Counted from the first letter of the stretch, positions 27,655 to 36,450 are shown. The stretch is 64,000 nucleotides of DNA from Mycobacterium sp. E796 (GCF_001672815.1 NZ_LZKK01000379.1:1-64000), one strand, 5' to 3'. The notes: generated by a model not told the origin, from the letters alone. Program-made: numbers and translations.

Positions 27655-28901
27655 GGGTGTACCCCGGCCGGCAGTGCCGCTTGCAACGCCGCCAGGGAGG
27701 GTTCGAGAACCGCGAGATTCGGCAGGTGCTTGGCCGTGGCGCCGGGGTCTTTCAGGCCGCTCGAGGTCGACAGCACCACCACGGTGTCGTCATCGCGGAT
27801 CCATCCGCGATCGGCCAGCTGGTGCGCCGCGAGCAACGTCAGCGCCGATGACCCTTCGACGTAAAAGCCTTGCGTCGAGGCCAGCTCGAGCTGCATGCCG
27901 ACGATCGCCGCATCGGAAGCCTCGGCGACCGCGGTCCCGTTCGTCGCGCGTATCGCATCCAACCCTTGATAGGTCGCCACCGGAGTCGCCACCGAGAATG
28001 CCATCGAGGGCCGCGTGACAACCGTGGGTAGCTTGCCATCCCGGAAACACAGCGCGCGCGCATACGCGCCGAACGGGTCGACCGCCACCAGCCGCGGCAT
28101 TCGGTCGGCCAGGCCAAAAGAAACAAGCTCGGCGAACCCCCGCTGGATCCCGGCCAGTCCGTCGCCGTAGGCGACCGGTGCCACCACGACACCAGGGATC
28201 TCGCCCAACTGGCGCCACAATTCGTAGGCGATGGTTTTGTAGCCCTCGATGCCGAACGGGGTGGAGCCGATCGGCGGGCTCAGCAGCCCCGATATCGGTG
28301 CCCATCCGAAGGCGTCGACCGCGGCCCTCATCACCGACCATCGGTCCTGGCTGTTTTCATAAGCCACCACGCTGGCCCCGTACGCCTGCATCAAGGTGCT
28401 CATCTGGGGTGGCACGCTCGACAAGGTGAGCACCACGCAGTCCATGCCGGCGGCCGCGGCATATGCGGCGACCGCCGCGCCATGATTGCCGGTCGAGGAC
28501 ACCACGACCGTGCGCGCTCCCGAGGCGGCCGCCTTGGTGACCGCGACAGCAGCGAGCCTGTCCTTGTATGACCAAGTGGGATTACGGGATTCGTCCTTAA
28601 GCAGCAGCCGGTTCAACCCCAGCCGTGGCCCCAGGCGCTCCAACGCAATCAGCGGCGTCCGCCCCTCTCCCAGGCTAACGGGCACGTCCCGATCCGCTAA
28701 CGGCAGCAATTCCCGATACCCGAAGATGCCCGGCGCCGAGGCATCGAAGGGAAGAGGACGCGGCGTCAGGTCGTAGACCGGTATCAGGTTGACTCCCACC
28801 CCCGAGCCCGCGCACGGGTTGCATCCCAGCGGCGCGTGTGACTCTGGTGCGTCCTGCCCGCATCGCGGGCAGCGCAGATATGCCAGGTAGCGGGCACTCA
28901 T
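27651..28901 (-). CDS. Threonine synthase-like fold-type II PLP enzyme
   Basis: 416 residues. The N-terminus carries a zinc-ribbon-like CPRCG...CNPC segment (about residues 10-32), as in some threonine synthase-like proteins. The PLP lysine lies in WSYKDRLAAVAV, followed by VVSSTGNHGAAVAAY and the C-terminal VVLSTSSGLKDP. Overlaps of 4 bp on both sides put it in the operon core. Amino-acid biosynthesis seems unlikely in this setting; a beta-elimination or replacement on a pathway intermediate is possible. True function not determinable. Confidence 0.85.
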   Translation of the reverse strand: MSARYLAYLRCPRCGQDAPESHAPLGCNPCAGSGVGVNLIPVYDLTPRPLPFDASAPGIFGYRELLPLADRDVPVSLGEGRTPLIALERLGPRLGLNRLLLKDESRNPTWSYKDRLAAVAVTKAAASGARTVVVSSTGNHGAAVAAYAAAAGMDCVVLTLSSVPPQMSTLMQAYGASVVAYENSQDRWSVMRAAVDAFGWAPISGLLSPPIGSTPFGIEGYKTIAYELWRQLGEIPGVVVAPVAYGDGLAGIQRGFAELVSFGLADRMPRLVAVDPFGAYARALCFRDGKLPTVVTRPSMAFSVATPVATYQGLDAIRATNGTAVAEASDAAIVGMQLELASTQGFYVEGSSALTLLAAHQLADRGWIRDDDTVVVLSTSSGLKDPGATAKHLPNLAVLEPSLAALQAALPAGVHP

Positions 28902-30061
28902 CGTGGCACCACGGCGAGTTCTCGATCCAACGTGGTGAACAGCTCGAACCCGTTGTCGGTCACCACCCCGGTGTCTTCGACCATCATTCCGCCCCAACCC
29001 AATTCGTAGTAGGGCGTTTCCAAGCAGAACACCATTCCGGATTGCAGAACCGTCCCGACGTTGGGTGCAACGATCGGTCGTTCGTAGACGGAAAGCCCGA
29101 TGGCGTGGCCCACGTGGTGGCGCCGGTATCGGGCCAGCCCATGGGCGCGCACGGTGTTGACCCCGATGTCGAAGAGCTCAGCGGCGGTCACGCCGGGTTT
29201 GGCCTGCTCGAATTCGGCTAAGACGCCGGCGTGTAAGGCGGCGTAGCGAGAACTCTGGCTCGGACTCGGTGGGCCGACGACAGCCGTCCGCGCGATATCC
29301 GACCAGTAGCCGTCGTACACACAACCGATGTCGAAGCGCACCAGGTCGCCGAATCCGATTGCCCGGTCCGAGGCGAACGCGTCGGACAGCGCGCTGCGCT
29401 CGCCGGAGGTAACCACGACGAACCGTGGGCTTGCCCCGTGCGCTGCCATCGTCTTGGCGACTACGCTGGCGATGTCGTTCTCCCGGCGGCCCGGCACGAG
29501 TGCGGCGATCCCGGCCTCGATGCCCCGCTCGGCGATCGATGCCGCGGTCCGCAGCAGCTGCTGCTCGGCGGGAAGCTTGATCGCACGCACCCCCATCAAC
29601 CATTCCGTGGCATCGACAAATTGCGATGTCAAACCGGCCGCCATGATGGTTGCCCGCACCGAGGACTCCAGCGCGAGAACTGATTTCGGTCCGGTCATCC
29701 GCGAAAGCGCCGCCGCGATAGCACCGGAAAAATCGCCGTGATTCTCGATATCCGTGGTGAGCCGGCCCTCGAAGAAGAATGTCCCGTAGCTGATAAGCTC
29801 GTCCGGCGTCAGACCGCTGTCCAGGGCTGCGGCGCGCTCGCCAGCTCCCACAATCACCAGCAGCTGCGTCGGTGAGACAAGAGCGGCGATCATGGCGTCC
29901 GAAAACACCGAGGCCGCAACACTTCTGAACCCCGATGCGTATTGGACCGATTCCGCCGACGTAAGCAGCAGCATATCGAATGCGGCGTCGGCCAGCGCCG
30001 TTTGCAGCCGGGCACGACGTTGCGTGGCGAGCTGCGCTCTCAGACTGGTGTCAGTTTCCAA
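28898..30061 (-). CDS. M24 family metallopeptidase (Xaa-Pro aminopeptidase/creatinase fold)
   Basis: 387 residues. An N-terminal creatinase-like domain is followed by the pita-bread catalytic domain. Metal ligands are visible in order: Asp in VRFDIG, Asp in WSDIAR, His in HHVGHAIGL, Glu in CLETPYYE and Glu in MVEDTG. The full set suggests an active two-metal enzyme hydrolysing an Xaa-Pro peptide or a non-peptide C-N bond as creatinase or ectoine hydrolase do. It overlaps the PLP-enzyme gene by 4 bp and the LLM gene by 11 bp. Confidence 0.9.
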   Translation of the reverse strand: METDTSLRAQLATQRRARLQTALADAAFDMLLLTSAESVQYASGFRSVAASVFSDAMIAALVSPTQLLVIVGAGERAAALDSGLTPDELISYGTFFFEGRLTTDIENHGDFSGAIAAALSRMTGPKSVLALESSVRATIMAAGLTSQFVDATEWLMGVRAIKLPAEQQLLRTAASIAERGIEAGIAALVPGRRENDIASVVAKTMAAHGASPRFVVVTSGERSALSDAFASDRAIGFGDLVRFDIGCVYDGYWSDIARTAVVGPPSPSQSSRYAALHAGVLAEFEQAKPGVTAAELFDIGVNTVRAHGLARYRRHHVGHAIGLSVYERPIVAPNVGTVLQSGMVFCLETPYYELGWGGMMVEDTGVVTDNGFELFTTLDRELAVVPR

Positions 30062-31055
30062 TGGCGGGTGCCACCTCCGTCATGAATTCGGCCATCGCAT
30101 CGTTCATCTGCGCCACCGACGAAGCGGTGAACACCAGGCCGGCCAGGGTGGTCACCCCTGCTTGCCGATACCCGTCGATCTGTTCGGCCACATCCTGGGC
30201 GGTGCCCACCAGATTTCTGCTGACCAGGTCATCTTGCTGACCGGCTAGCGTCGAGCCCGCCAGGGATCGCAAGTGCTCGCTGAATTCGGATTCCAAGAAC
30301 ACCTTTACGGCTTGTTCCTTCGTCCGGGCCACCGTCACGCCGAGTTGAAGAGCAACGTCGAAGCCATCGAGCACCCGGCCCGCGCCGGAGGCGTAGATCT
30401 CTATGTCGGCCAGGCCCGCCTTCACCTCCGCCGGCGTCAGACATCCGGGCATCCAGCCGGTCGCAAATAGCGCCGCACGGCGTCGGCTGCCCGGCGAGTT
30501 GCCTCCCGATAGCACAGGAAGCCGGCGCTGCAGAGGTTTCGGGAAACTCTCCACTTCATGGAACGAGACCCATTGTCCGCTGTATGACGCTCGGTCCTGC
30601 GTGAACAGAACCTGCAGAGATTCCATTGCCTCCTGGGCGAACTGTCCACGGTGCAGATCCCGCCCCGACCATCTCGCCGTGAACTCTTCGCGGTAGGCGC
30701 CGATGCCGACACCCAAAATCAGCCGCCCGCCCGAGATCTGATCCAACGTCGTCGCCTGTTTAGCGAGAACCAGGGGATGCCGAAACGGCAAAACGGTGAC
30801 CCCTGTAGCCAGCCCGATCCGTGTCGTGCGGGCCGAAACGTGGGCGAGATAACCCCACGGGTCCAGGAAGGTCGGTGGTGTGGAATACCTTTCGCGCACA
30901 TAGCGTGGCGTGTTGAGGTGATCATTGCCCCAAATCGAGTCGAAGCCGAGGGTTTCCGCCAAGACGGCCGACTCGAGCGCCTCGGCGACAGAGGCGAACG
31001 GGGATGGGTACATAAGCCCCTCGGTGCACGTCGGTACCGCAACACCAAGTTTCAT
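30051..31055 (-). CDS. LLM-class F420-dependent oxidoreductase
   Basis: About 334 residues from the ATG at 31055 (upstream GTG 31079 and ATG 31073 are in frame). Luciferase-like fold: MKLGVAVPT, GFDSIWGNDHL, RTTRIGLATGVTVLPFRHP, GGRLILGVGIGAYREEF and PVLSGGNSPGSRRRAA. It is clearly different from the LLM protein at 26671. A 230-bp gap lies upstream, where a second promoter is possible. Confidence 0.88.
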   Translation of the reverse strand: MKLGVAVPTCTEGLMYPSPFASVAEALESAVLAETLGFDSIWGNDHLNTPRYVRERYSTPPTFLDPWGYLAHVSARTTRIGLATGVTVLPFRHPLVLAKQATTLDQISGGRLILGVGIGAYREEFTARWSGRDLHRGQFAQEAMESLQVLFTQDRASYSGQWVSFHEVESFPKPLQRRLPVLSGGNSPGSRRRAALFATGWMPGCLTPAEVKAGLADIEIYASGAGRVLDGFDVALQLGVTVARTKEQAVKVFLESEFSEHLRSLAGSTLAGQQDDLVSRNLVGTAQDVAEQIDGYRQAGVTTLAGLVFTASSVAQMNDAMAEFMTEVAPAIGN

Positions 31056-31285
31056 CGCCGCCCCAGTTGCCATCGACACGCTTCACAGCCTTGCCGACAA
31101 GGGCGCCAACGCGAACACCGCGTTCCAGCATTCAGAAACGAGTCGCCAACGGCAACCCGCTCCAAAACATGCGCCCGACCGGTGAGAACGCCAGTCGGCA
31201 GACGGGGCGGTATGAGCTGGAAATGTTGTCGCACACCGTCTTTACGTAGGACTCCCGAACCCGCCGAACCGTGGTTCGACGACAG
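31056..31285. other. Intergenic gap within the catabolic run
   Basis: 230 bp between the C-C hydrolase and the LLM gene, the largest break in the run below the Mas genes. No credible gene was seen. It may hold an internal promoter for the genes from 31055 down to 12011. Confidence 0.3.
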
Positions 31286-32197
31286 TCAGACCGCGGCTTC
31301 GTCGTTGCAGCGGACCGCCAGGCCCAGCAGGAACTCCGTCACGATCTTGTTGAACGTCGGCGCGTCTTCCCATTGGGGCCAATGGCCGCAGTTGGCCATT
31401 TCCACGAACTGCACATCCGGTATGTACTCGCTGGCTTTGCGGGCCTGAGCGGTCGGGATCGTGGGGTTGTGGTCGGTCCAGATGAAAAGCGTCGGCTGCG
31501 ACACCTGGCGCAACGATTCCGGGGTCATCGGCACCGACACAGAGTCGCCCCTGCGCAACGCCGCCACGAGATCGGCGTTGGCGCGGCGGATGTTGTCGCG
31601 CTGATAGTACAAAAAGCGAAGGGCGGCAAGCTCGTCGGTGAGCGACTTCGCCGGCTCGTGGAACAGCCATGCCAGCCTGTCGCGCACCCCTTCCATCGTG
31701 GGCCCCTGCTCGACGATCCGCGCATTGCCTTCGAGCAGACCCTGCATCCCCCGAGCCAGTCGTTCGACGTCTTCTTCGGTCGTATCGACCATGAATGGGC
31801 CGCCGCCCACGACCACGATCACGCTGGAGACGCGGTCGGGATACCACAGAGCGCCCGACAAGGCGTGGCTCGCCCCGAACGATTCGCCCAGCACGCATGC
31901 CTTGTCCACGCCGGCCGCATCGAGAATCCCGATCATGTGGTCCACGCGGTCGCGCATCGTGGGCATGGTCTCCGGGTAGTCGGTCATCCCGGACCCGAGA
32001 TAGTCCGGAGCGATGACGTGGAAGCGCTCCGAAAGCGGAACCACGTTCCTGGCAAAGGCTTCGGCGTGACCGCTCGAGCCATGCATCATCAGCAACGCGG
32101 GACCCGAACCGGCTTCCAGCACGCGCGTGCGGATCCCGCCGACGTCATAGAAGCGGACCTCGGCGCCGGCTAGCTCGAGCCAAAGCGTCTGTGCCAT
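31286..32197 (-). CDS. Alpha/beta hydrolase, meta-cleavage-product C-C hydrolase type
   Basis: 303 residues. It resembles BphD/HsaD-type hydrolases that split ring-opened meta-cleavage products. The oxyanion segment is LLMMHGSSGH, the nucleophile elbow is GESFGAS, the acid is in IWTDHNPT and the catalytic His is in NCGHWPQWE. The chosen ATG is 32197; GTG 32209 is in frame. It lies 65 bp behind the dioxygenase beta gene. C-C hydrolase activity is supported by context, but other esterases share these motifs. Confidence 0.86.
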   Translation of the reverse strand: MAQTLWLELAGAEVRFYDVGGIRTRVLEAGSGPALLMMHGSSGHAEAFARNVVPLSERFHVIAPDYLGSGMTDYPETMPTMRDRVDHMIGILDAAGVDKACVLGESFGASHALSGALWYPDRVSSVIVVVGGGPFMVDTTEEDVERLARGMQGLLEGNARIVEQGPTMEGVRDRLAWLFHEPAKSLTDELAALRFLYYQRDNIRRANADLVAALRRGDSVSVPMTPESLRQVSQPTLFIWTDHNPTIPTAQARKASEYIPDVQFVEMANCGHWPQWEDAPTFNKIVTEFLLGLAVRCNDEAAV

Positions 32198-32262
32198 CGT
32201 GATGCTCACTTTCTTATTGCCGTAATGTGTTTTTGCGCCCCCGCGAGCGGGCTGATGGCCTG

Positions 32263-32763
32263 CTAGAACAAAACCGACAGCGCGCGCGGCAGCACCGGAT
32301 GGGCGAGCTGGATTCGGCGTTCGGAAAGCTTCAACTGCCCATCGTCGCGCCGCAAGCGGTCCGCGCGCCGGCCCACGAACAGCGCCCCTTGGCTGTCTCG
32401 GGCCCGGATCTGCCAGAGCATGAAGTTCGATTGGGCCGCCAACCCGTCGTCGAGCTCCTGAACCTGAACGTTCGAGATGAGTCGGCGCTTCAAACTGGGT
32501 GGGCGCTCGACATGAGTGTGCGGCGACATCAGCCACTGACACCGGTTACGCAGCGACTGCATGTTCTCATCCAAGTAATGTCCGCCACGCTCAACCACAG
32601 TCGGCTCGACGCCGTCTACGAACTCGATGAGCGGACAGAAATACCAGATGTCGTGGCTGAGTAATTCCAGCCATTCCTCGTAGCGGCCTTCGTCCAAGAG
32701 CAGCGCCTCATGGAAAAAGAACTGCTCGACTTCCCGCACGAGGCTCTCGACAGCCATGGACAT
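32263..32763 (-). CDS. Rieske ring-hydroxylating dioxygenase, beta subunit
   Basis: 166 residues, NTF2-like fold. Signature segments are EQFFFHEALLLDEGRYEEWLELL near the N-terminus, the PHTHVERPPSLKRRLISNVQV region and NFMLWQIRARD. The small subunit supports the alpha3beta3 hexamer and has no redox centre. It follows the alpha gene by 6 bp. Presence of a beta subunit sets this oxygenase apart from the alpha-only types at 56420 and 60899. Confidence 0.9.
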   Translation of the reverse strand: MSMAVESLVREVEQFFFHEALLLDEGRYEEWLELLSHDIWYFCPLIEFVDGVEPTVVERGGHYLDENMQSLRNRCQWLMSPHTHVERPPSLKRRLISNVQVQELDDGLAAQSNFMLWQIRARDSQGALFVGRRADRLRRDDGQLKLSERRIQLAHPVLPRALSVLF

Positions 32764-32769
32764 AGTCAG

Positions 32770-34107
32770 TCAGCTCCTCATCAGCTGTGCCCAGTAGCGA
32801 TAGATCGCGAGCTGGTTGAAATCCGAGTACCCGAACGCGGTCTGGCCGGGAAGTTCCTCAAAATGGGTATCGAGGAACTCCTGCGGCGGCCGGATGCCCA
32901 TTCCCATCTCGTAGTTGAGCCGATGGCGCAGCGATTCCGGCGATCCCGCTGCCAGATCCATTCGGGTGAAGTTCTCATAGTCGTCGGGTTCGACCATCCC
33001 GGACGGGGATTGGGTGCGGATGAGATCCTGGGCGGATCGCCGCTTCAGCGATTCGGGCGCGTCCTTTTCGACGACGATCCACTGCCAGTAGTCGACTTTG
33101 CGCGGCCCGGCCGGGTGCAATTGCATGAGCCCCGTTTGATTGACCGCGGTGCCGCGCGCAATGAAGCCCATATTCGGAAATATGGTTCCGACCGTGAAGT
33201 TGCCGGGATAGATGCGCGGGTCCGGCTTGGCCTCTTCCAGCTTGCGGTAGCGCTCATCAAGGTAGTCGAGGGCCTCTTGGTCCAGGAATGTGGCGGCGAT
33301 GTGCCGGTCGTAGTTCTTCGCGTCGCCGTAGAGCTGGGCGCCGATAAGACCGTGTGGCGGTGCGTTGTCGGCGCCGCTGTTGGCGTGATAGAAGCGCATG
33401 TGCCGGTTGTTGAATGTGCCCGGTTCTTCGGCTCCGGGATCTTTGACCATCAGCGAACCCAGGTGCGAACTCCACGGGTGGTAGACGTCGCCGGCCAGGT
33501 TTTCTGCGGTCAGCTTCCAATTTCCCGACAACACGAGGCGCTGAGCACCCGGCAACACCTCCATGCCGCCGGCGAATCCCCGCACCAGTACCCAATCGAG
33601 ATACTCGCGGATGTCACCGAGGTACTGGTCGAGCGTCAGCTCCGACTCCCATGACGCAAAGATCAGGCCGCCGTATTCGGCCACATGCGGCACCGAGATC
33701 AAACCCCACTTGTCCTTGTCGAGCACTCCCTCATAGCTGACTTCGTAGAACGGGGCGTCTTTGAGGCTTCCATCGTTACCGTAGGTCCAGCCGTGGTAGC
33801 TGCAGGTGAAAACACTCGCCTTGCCGCGGTCGAACGGGCACACCAGATTGCCGCGGTGGCGGCACCTGTTGAGATGGACCCGCAACGCACCCTTGCGATC
33901 CCGGACGAGGATCACCGGGTCTTCGCCCATTTGATTGGCCAGGAAGTCGCCGGGGTTTGGTACCTGGGATACGTGTCCGACGTACAGCCACGAGCGCCGA
34001 AAGACGCGTTCGAGTTCTTGGCGGTAGATACCTTCGTCGAAGAAAATCCGCGGATCCACGCGACCGCGCTCGACATCGCCGGCAATTGCATCGAGATCCA
34101 CTGTCAC
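32770..34107 (-). CDS. Rieske ring-hydroxylating dioxygenase, alpha subunit
   Basis: 445 residues. Terminal oxygenase that would insert O2 into an aromatic ring. The Rieske cluster is CRHRG (Cys82, His84) and CSYHGW (Cys102, His105). The mononuclear iron facial triad starts AGDVYHPWSSH (Asp207 bridge, His210, His215). The GTG start at 34107 follows GGAGGTGGAG. It has a 211-bp upstream gap to the Mas genes, which may hold the promoter of the catabolic part. The Rieske ferredoxin (10446) and reductase (6797) would complete a three-component system; this linkage is inferred. Confidence 0.92.
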   Translation of the reverse strand: MTVDLDAIAGDVERGRVDPRIFFDEGIYRQELERVFRRSWLYVGHVSQVPNPGDFLANQMGEDPVILVRDRKGALRVHLNRCRHRGNLVCPFDRGKASVFTCSYHGWTYGNDGSLKDAPFYEVSYEGVLDKDKWGLISVPHVAEYGGLIFASWESELTLDQYLGDIREYLDWVLVRGFAGGMEVLPGAQRLVLSGNWKLTAENLAGDVYHPWSSHLGSLMVKDPGAEEPGTFNNRHMRFYHANSGADNAPPHGLIGAQLYGDAKNYDRHIAATFLDQEALDYLDERYRKLEEAKPDPRIYPGNFTVGTIFPNMGFIARGTAVNQTGLMQLHPAGPRKVDYWQWIVVEKDAPESLKRRSAQDLIRTQSPSGMVEPDDYENFTRMDLAAGSPESLRHRLNYEMGMGIRPPQEFLDTHFEELPGQTAFGYSDFNQLAIYRYWAQLMRS

Positions 34108-34318
34108 ACTCCACCTCCAATCGACATCGCGAGCGCCGTGCGGCTTCCAGCCAAACAGTGCTGCCTCCCAAACATCCAGTATGGTTCCGCATCTCGGAAG
34201 AATCCCGTCTGGCCACATCGAATGCCCGATATTCGGCGCAGACCGCCACGGGCCGCTAAGGCACTCAAACGCCTTGCACCGCCATCAGCTCAGCCGCCCG
34301 CGGGCCAGGGGGCCGGCA

Positions 34319-34993
34319 TCACACCGGTTCAAATTGAGAAATCAGCCACCGACCGCCGATCTTGTCCAGAGTCACCCGCACGCTCGACGCGGTGTTGGTG
34401 GGTGGGTCATTGCCCACGGTCACTGTCTGGTTGACAAACACCAACACCACAGCGTGGGAGGGGCTTGCCGAAATCGAAGCCGCTGCAGGAACATTGGCCA
34501 GCGCCGAGATCTGCTTTTGCTTGGCTCCAGGAATGACGACATCGTGAATCAGCCCGGTATAGGAATTGCGGAAATCCCCGGTCAGCCGGTCTCGTGCGGC
34601 CCCCAAGTCTTTATCGACCGTGTCCGGTTTATACGACAACAACGCCACCATGTCGTCAGTCGCGGTGCTCACGGATTCCGTTGCCGCCAAACGAGACTGA
34701 CGGTTCGAGGACTCTAACCACTTCGCGTAGCCCACACCTGTCGCCAGGATGAGGCTCAGTGCGGGCAGCAGTCCGTATGCCAGCACGCGGACCCAACGGA
34801 TGCGACGCTTGCGGTTCGCATCAGAACGAGCGTCACCTTCTGGCGTGTCGGAGGTTTCGCGCTCACCGGTGCCACCATCGAATGCTGCTACATCGGCTGT
34901 ACCGGCGATCTCGTTGCGATCTGAGGTGTCGCGATCGGTGGCTTCGGTGCCCTTTGGCGCCGATTCTGTGACGTCGACGGTTTCGGTTGTCAT
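34319..34993 (-). CDS. Mce-associated membrane protein (Mas)
   Basis: 224 residues. A long acidic, Thr/Glu/Asp-rich cytoplasmic N-terminus (about 60 residues) precedes one transmembrane helix (VLAYGLLPALSLILATGVGYA). A periplasmic Mas domain follows with VSTATDDMVALLSYKPDTVDKDL and the C-terminal GGRWLISQFEPV. This arrangement is typical of proteins encoded beside mce loci, where Mas proteins help stabilise the transporter. Here it is about 11 kb upstream of yrbEA, separated by catabolic genes. It overlaps the next Mas gene by 4 bp. Confidence 0.9.
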   Translation of the reverse strand: MTTETVDVTESAPKGTEATDRDTSDRNEIAGTADVAAFDGGTGERETSDTPEGDARSDANRKRRIRWVRVLAYGLLPALSLILATGVGYAKWLESSNRQSRLAATESVSTATDDMVALLSYKPDTVDKDLGAARDRLTGDFRNSYTGLIHDVVIPGAKQKQISALANVPAAASISASPSHAVVLVFVNQTVTVGNDPPTNTASSVRVTLDKIGGRWLISQFEPV

Positions 34994-35691
34994 GGCACGA
35001 ACTCCACATTCGAGACCTTGGCGCCCTCACCGACCCGCTGGACCTGAATACGCATCCGCCATGCCCGTGGTGGTTGGTCGGCCGCGGCGGCATTGGAGGA
35101 CTTAACCGTGACCGCCACCAGCACTTGAGCCTGGTCTCCTTGGTCGGATTCGAGTGCCGCCGCGGTGATGGTGCCCTCGGATTTCGACCGGGCCTGCTGC
35201 ACGACGTTGACGAACGCGGGCGAGCGGCGCTGGAAGTCGTCATAAAACGCGCCGGTCGCAGAATCGAGGATTCGCTGCACGTCCGCCTCTGCCTGGTTGT
35301 AATCGATTGTGGTCAGATTCAGCGCAGCCTGGCGTCCGGTCTGCAAGAACACGTTGCGTTGCACCTGCGCCTGCTGTGCGTGGTAAGCCCGCCAGCCCAG
35401 CCAACCTCCAGCACCGCTCAACGCAACCACGCTTACCAACCCGAACACCACGGCAAGCCGTACACCCGAGCGCGCGGACCTGGCGGTATCGCCGTCATCG
35501 ACTGTGCACTCATCGGGTGAGTCGCTGAGCTGGGCTTGCGACTCCTCGCCCGACGGCGAACCAGGTTTGTCATCGACAGCTTCCGGGTCGGCCGCGGTCT
35601 GACCATCTTGTGGGTCAATGGCCTGGGCTTGTGATTCCTCGGGCGGCGGCACGGCCCATTCGGCGTCGGCGGCATCACGATCGTCAGCCAC
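34990..35691 (-). CDS. Mce-associated membrane protein (Mas)
   Basis: 233 residues. An acidic Glu/Asp/Pro-rich N-terminal tail of about 90 residues, a single helix (LAVVFGLVSVVALSGAGGWLGW), then a Mas-type domain with NLTTIDYNQAEADVQRILDSATGAFYDDF and the terminal KVSNVEFVP. First gene of the long minus-strand run. It diverges from the CAP-domain gene. It pairs with the following Mas gene by a 4-bp overlap. Confidence 0.9.
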   Translation of the reverse strand: MADDRDAADAEWAVPPPEESQAQAIDPQDGQTAADPEAVDDKPGSPSGEESQAQLSDSPDECTVDDGDTARSARSGVRLAVVFGLVSVVALSGAGGWLGWRAYHAQQAQVQRNVFLQTGRQAALNLTTIDYNQAEADVQRILDSATGAFYDDFQRRSPAFVNVVQQARSKSEGTITAAALESDQGDQAQVLVAVTVKSSNAAAADQPPRAWRMRIQVQRVGEGAKVSNVEFVP

Positions 35692-35847
35692 GTGTTCCTC
35701 CTAGGGCGCCCTCAAGGTAAGGGGCAATTCTCGCCTCGCCCGCCCGCCCGGATCCAGCGCGGTTCCGCAGATTGGGCCCCGATCTTTCGTCCCGCCATTC
35801 GGGCAATCAATGTGTTTAGCGCCAGATGTAGCCAAGGAGGAACAGCC
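35692..35847. promoter_or_regulatory. Divergent promoter region (Mas/mce run versus CAP-domain gene)
   Basis: 156 bp separating the first gene of the minus-strand run from the CAP-domain gene. It should carry promoters for both. AAGGAGG before 35848 is the ribosome binding site of the CAP gene. No clear dyad operator was seen. Confidence 0.4.
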
Positions 35848-36348
35848 ATGGGTCCAGCGACCATTTTCATCCGATCCGCGGTCGTACTGGCCGGCGCCGC
35901 CATACCAGCCGCGGCTCACCTGGCGGCCGCACCGCTAGCACACGCCGACAACGCCCGACTCAACAACGGCGTCGTCGCCAACGTATACACGATCCAGCAC
36001 CAGGCCGGATGCACCAACAACGTGGCGGTCTTCCCGCCCCTGCGGCTGGCCGCGCAGTGGCACACCCTCGACGTATTGAACAACCCGACCCTGGACGGCG
36101 ACATCGGATCCGACGGCTCCACTCCTCAATCGCGTGCGCTCGCAGCCGGATTCCACGGAAACGTAGCCGAGACGGTGGCGATCAACCCGAGCCTGGCCAT
36201 CAACAACATCGACATTCTCAACCAGTGGTACTACAACCCGCAGGATCTCGCGATCATGCAGGATTGCCAGTACACCCAGATGGGCGTCTGGTCGGAGAAC
36301 AGCCTCAGCCGCAGCGTCGTCGTCGCGGTTTACGGGCATCCCGCATGA
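35848..36348 (+). CDS. Secreted CAP-domain protein
   Basis: 166 residues. A signal peptide (hydrophobic core VVLAGAAIPAAAHLAAAP, cleavage after AHA) precedes a small CAP/SCP-like domain with LNNGVVANVYTIQHQAGC, LRLAAQWHTLDVL and GFHGNVAETVA. Two cysteines could form a disulfide. A clear AAGGAGG fixes the ATG at 35848. CAP proteins are exported and have varied binding roles; nothing more specific can be said. Confidence 0.85.
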   Translation: MGPATIFIRSAVVLAGAAIPAAAHLAAAPLAHADNARLNNGVVANVYTIQHQAGCTNNVAVFPPLRLAAQWHTLDVLNNPTLDGDIGSDGSTPQSRALAAGFHGNVAETVAINPSLAINNIDILNQWYYNPQDLAIMQDCQYTQMGVWSENSLSRSVVVAVYGHPA

Positions 36349-36450
36349 CCGGATCCCTGACCCTGGGCCCTGGTGCCGATGATCGAACCCGCGTTCCGCA
36401 TGCTAAGCCGACGATCTCACCGACGATTTGGCGCTGGTTAGCGTAAGGCT

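Noticed and set aside
34219-34235. CGAAT-N7-ATTCG inverted repeat upstream of the Rieske alpha gene
   Set aside because: Five-base arms are too short to separate from chance and the sequence is not repeated at other promoters in the window.
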